Positions 61,686 through 64,000 of a stretch of DNA of 64,000 nucleotides are shown here, in pieces (the first letter of the stretch is position 1; each line of letters opens with the position of its first letter). The DNA is taken from positions 2,666,001 through 2,730,000 of the forward strand of contig JAJQJQ010000018.1 in assembly GCA_028622995.1 (NCBI GenBank). Direction: 5' to 3'. Made by a program: the position numbers and the translations under genes. The notes beneath the pieces are model-generated. The model was given only the letters and a program-made list of their open reading frames with translations, did no database searches and was not told the origin of the DNA. The DNA comes from Panagrolaimus kolymaensis (lineage: Eukaryota > Nematoda > Chromadorea > Rhabditida > Panagrolaimidae).

Positions 61686-62541
61686 TTATGCAATAAAACA
61701 ATTTTTGCATGGAACTATACCATTTTCATCACAAATAGCACAACGTAAATTTGTATTTTGAAAAGTCATCTTAGATTTTTTGCTTCCTCGACATGAAGTG
61801 CACAAAATGTAACCCATATCGCCGCATGTGTTACATTTTTCTCTACCCTACAAACAAAAGCTATCAAAAAAGTCATAAATGGAAAAATTTTAAAAATGCT
61901 TACTTTAAATTTATCGAGAAGTTCAGCAAGTTCACCTTCTTCATTACATTCAATAAGAGTGGAATGGTTCTAAAAAAATGTTTGTTTCTATAATGGAAAA
62001 AGGGATAGTAAACTTACACCAAAATAATGACCATCAACATAAACTAAAGGTAAACTCATGAGAATAAAATCGCGGTCTTCCTAGAAAAAAAAGAAAATAA
62101 AATCTCAAATTTTCAAAAAACCTACAATGTGTAAACCCATTCGATCAATAATTTCATCGACGAGTTCGCCATTAATATTAAGATCTCGAACTTCCGCCCT
62201 TATTTCATGAGCTCGAAGCAACGCTAAAGTATCACGACAACGTTCCCAAGTTTTTCGAACAATTCCACAACTTGTTGTATAAACAACTACTTTGGAATCT
62301 TCTTCGGCAATATAATCTTTCTAAAAATCACATTTAACCCAAAATAATTTAAAGTCAAATTTCTTACTTTCCATTGATTACGCAATTGCATCCTCCGAAG
62401 TGTGTTATAAACATGGAATTTTCTTCCTCGAACAGAGCCATTCCTTTGAATTAAATTGTTATTATTTTGATCATCCAAAGCCCTCTCAATTTCAAGTTTA
62501 ATACGCAGCAAATCAGATTCAATCGTTTTTAAATTAATCAT
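61686..62541 (-). CDS. Glutaredoxin domain-containing cysteine-rich protein (GRXCR type)
   Basis: Five exons on minus (62541-62368, 62320-62126, 62080-62018, 61969-61904, 61847-61686) give 219 residues. An N-terminal helical region is followed by a glutaredoxin-like domain: KVVVYTTSCGIVRKTWERC, matching the YTT...RTTFERC segment of GRXCR1, then LPLVYVDGHYFG. The C-terminus is a zinc-binding-like cluster with repeated CxxC pairs (CNTCGDMGYILCTSC and CAICDENGIVPCKNC). In vertebrates GRXCR1 and GRXCR2 shape actin-based stereocilia of hair cells, and the redox cysteine pair is incomplete, as here. The function in nematodes is not known to me. Confidence 0.92.
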
Positions 62542-63662
62542 TTTTTGTTAAACCCAAAGCATAGAAACGACAATAAGCTGCAAAAACGAAAATTCAAATA
62601 AAAAAATTGAAATGAATTATTATAATTATTTACGCATTATTTTTTCTCTGCGTTTTGACAGTCAATTGTCAGACCAAAGAAAAAAAGAATTAAAAAAACG
62701 CGCCCGAGAAAGGAAAAGCCGTGAAACGTCAATAAAAGCTCAAAAAATGTAATGGTATTTTTTGTTCTTCGACGATCGGGTGAAGCATCATCACAATAAG
62801 GGTTTGCTGCTTCACGCTAAACATAGGACAATAACAAAAAAAATATGGCAAAAACAGAGGCAATGTGGAGGTGCGTTCGTGACTCGTTTTCCTTTTTTTT
62901 TCAGCTATACAAGCATGCATAGTTCTTCCCCTAAATTTTATAACTGCCACACCTGCATTTTATTTTTCGTTTCCGTTAACATCAAAAATTTTTTTGAATG
63001 ATATATAGACGAGCGCCGCCGCTGTTGAATAATAACAGTTTTTATGGTTATCATTGAAATTGATAGTTCTCAAGCATTATGTAACCAACCAAAAACAAAA
63101 AAATTTCATAAAATTATTTTTAGGTGCTTTCCCGCTTAATTAACACACAAAATTTTCAGAAAGACCTATAAATAGAAACTTTTGTTTTTCCAAAATAATC
63201 ACAGAAAACTATAGTATAGTTGTTTTTAAAATTGTCTAATAGGAAAGGAATCAATTTTTTAAAGTATTCCAACAAAACTAATTTTGTTCTTCTGACAATT
63301 TATGCTTTTGTTTTAAACGAATAGAAATTAAAATTTAACTCTTTTTATTAACATATTATTAAAATTATTATTATTTATTGCAAGAACAAATATCATATCT
63401 GGGTCATTATTAAATTTGAATTATTGTCATGGTCATCAATCAGATCATCAACCGCTTTTCTATGTTGTAGTATGGCAACAATTTTTTAGGTTGTTGAATC
63501 ACATACAAATAAATCCCTGTCATTAATCATGCATGTTTAAAGCTTTTCTTTTTGGGGGTGAAGTAAGTTTGCATCTTTCAAAAATGCTTGCTTGGCTTAG
63601 TCATTTTGTGTTTAACCAACTATCATGAGTTCTTCTTCAAAGCAAATAGATTGGAACACTTT
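62542..63662. other. Intergenic region
   Basis: About 1.1 kb of AT-rich DNA between the GRXCR gene's start and the stop of the gene at the right edge. Two overlapping frames on opposite strands near 62,730-63,000 are unsupported. No repeat or RNA gene seen. Confidence 0.45.
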
Positions 63663-64000
63663 TTATGGCCAAGGCCAATATGGTTTGGTAAGCATCATCT
63701 GCTTATTTCTTCGCCCATTTGTAGGTGATTCTTGTTCTGGTTTTGAGTTAAGACTTCTTCGCTTTTTATGATGCCCATGATGACGATGGTGACGATGTCG
63801 ATGTTGGTGGTGCGGTATCACCTAAAAAAACTTACAGTTTTAAAAAAACTTATTTCATAAATTTTAATTTTTTTTTACCTTTGCTGTGGTTTCTTCAATT
63901 GGATTGATGACCTCAAAAACTACATTTTCATTAATAATGATTGGAATAGCAAATATTTCGCCTATGGCGATAATTACAATTAAAAATGTTGATAACCTGC
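63663..64000 (-). CDS. Secreted histidine-rich peptide (5' end beyond the window)
   Basis: The last exon (63821-63663, phase 0) encodes VIPHHQHRHRHHRHHGHHKK then RRSLNS and ends KPYWPWP. The exon before it (from about 63996 down to 63879) holds a hydrophobic run (FLIVIIAIGEIFAIPIII) like a signal peptide and an acidic spacer. The His-rich block could bind metal ions. KKRR resembles a processing site, so a precursor for a small peptide is possible; antimicrobial or neuropeptide use is speculation. The initiator and any first exon are outside the window. I recognise no named family. Confidence 0.65.

Noticed and set aside
1..64000. tRNA, rRNA, CRISPR or viral/integrated element
   Set aside because: I looked for B-box-like GGTTCGA words, spaced repeats and polymerase or capsid motifs by eye and found none that hold up; a tRNAscan or Infernal run would be decisive.

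Overview
The window is nuclear DNA of a nematode. It is strongly AT-rich. Genes are split into many small exons by introns that are mostly 45-70 bases long and end in T-rich tracts plus AG, most often TTTTAG. Several products belong to nematode lineages: a MEC-4 degenerin, an Str-superfamily chemoreceptor, a KIN-2 PKA regulatory subunit, a secreted EGF-ShKT-heme-barrel protein and a GT92 (DUF23) glycosyltransferase. I cannot place it to species. No operon of bacterial type, CRISPR array, rRNA or convincing tRNA was seen.

Layout. The left 5.5 kb is compact: the 5' end of an unknown gene (minus), TMEM230, ATG13 and acireductone dioxygenase (all plus, ATG13 and ADI1 only 118 bases apart), then a converging secreted protein whose stop lies 35 bases from that of ADI1. 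From 7.1 kb come a single-exon chemoreceptor, a perfect 92-base inverted repeat and a poorly resolved basic protein. From 11.8 to 16.9 kb lies a 13-exon Wide awake/ANKFN1 homologue, followed at 18.4-21.1 kb by a large unrecognised single-pass membrane protein. On the minus strand at 21.3-32.5 kb come two tandem Ly6-like genes, a complete mec-4 orthologue (15 exons, 725 residues) and kin-2 with three candidate first exons. A 5 kb gene-poor stretch leads to a kinesin-8 (klp-13/KIF19-like) gene on plus, which converges on a 12.5 kb unc-80 gene on minus. The right end carries a GT92 glycosyltransferase, a converging GRXCR-type glutaredoxin gene and the 3' end of a gene for a secreted histidine-rich peptide.

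Working together. Several genes bear on neuronal excitability or mechanosensation: MEC-4 (touch channel), UNC-80 (NALCN leak-channel subunit), Wide awake (clock-linked excitability regulator) and KIN-2 (cAMP effector). I see no evidence that they are co-regulated as a unit. Coding models for the named genes were spliced by hand and kept in phase; lengths for the fully traced genes come out as whole codons. The long 5' regions of wake, kin-2 and unc-80 are strongly T-rich on the sense strand, which produces many spurious Phe/Lys-rich open frames that I have left out.
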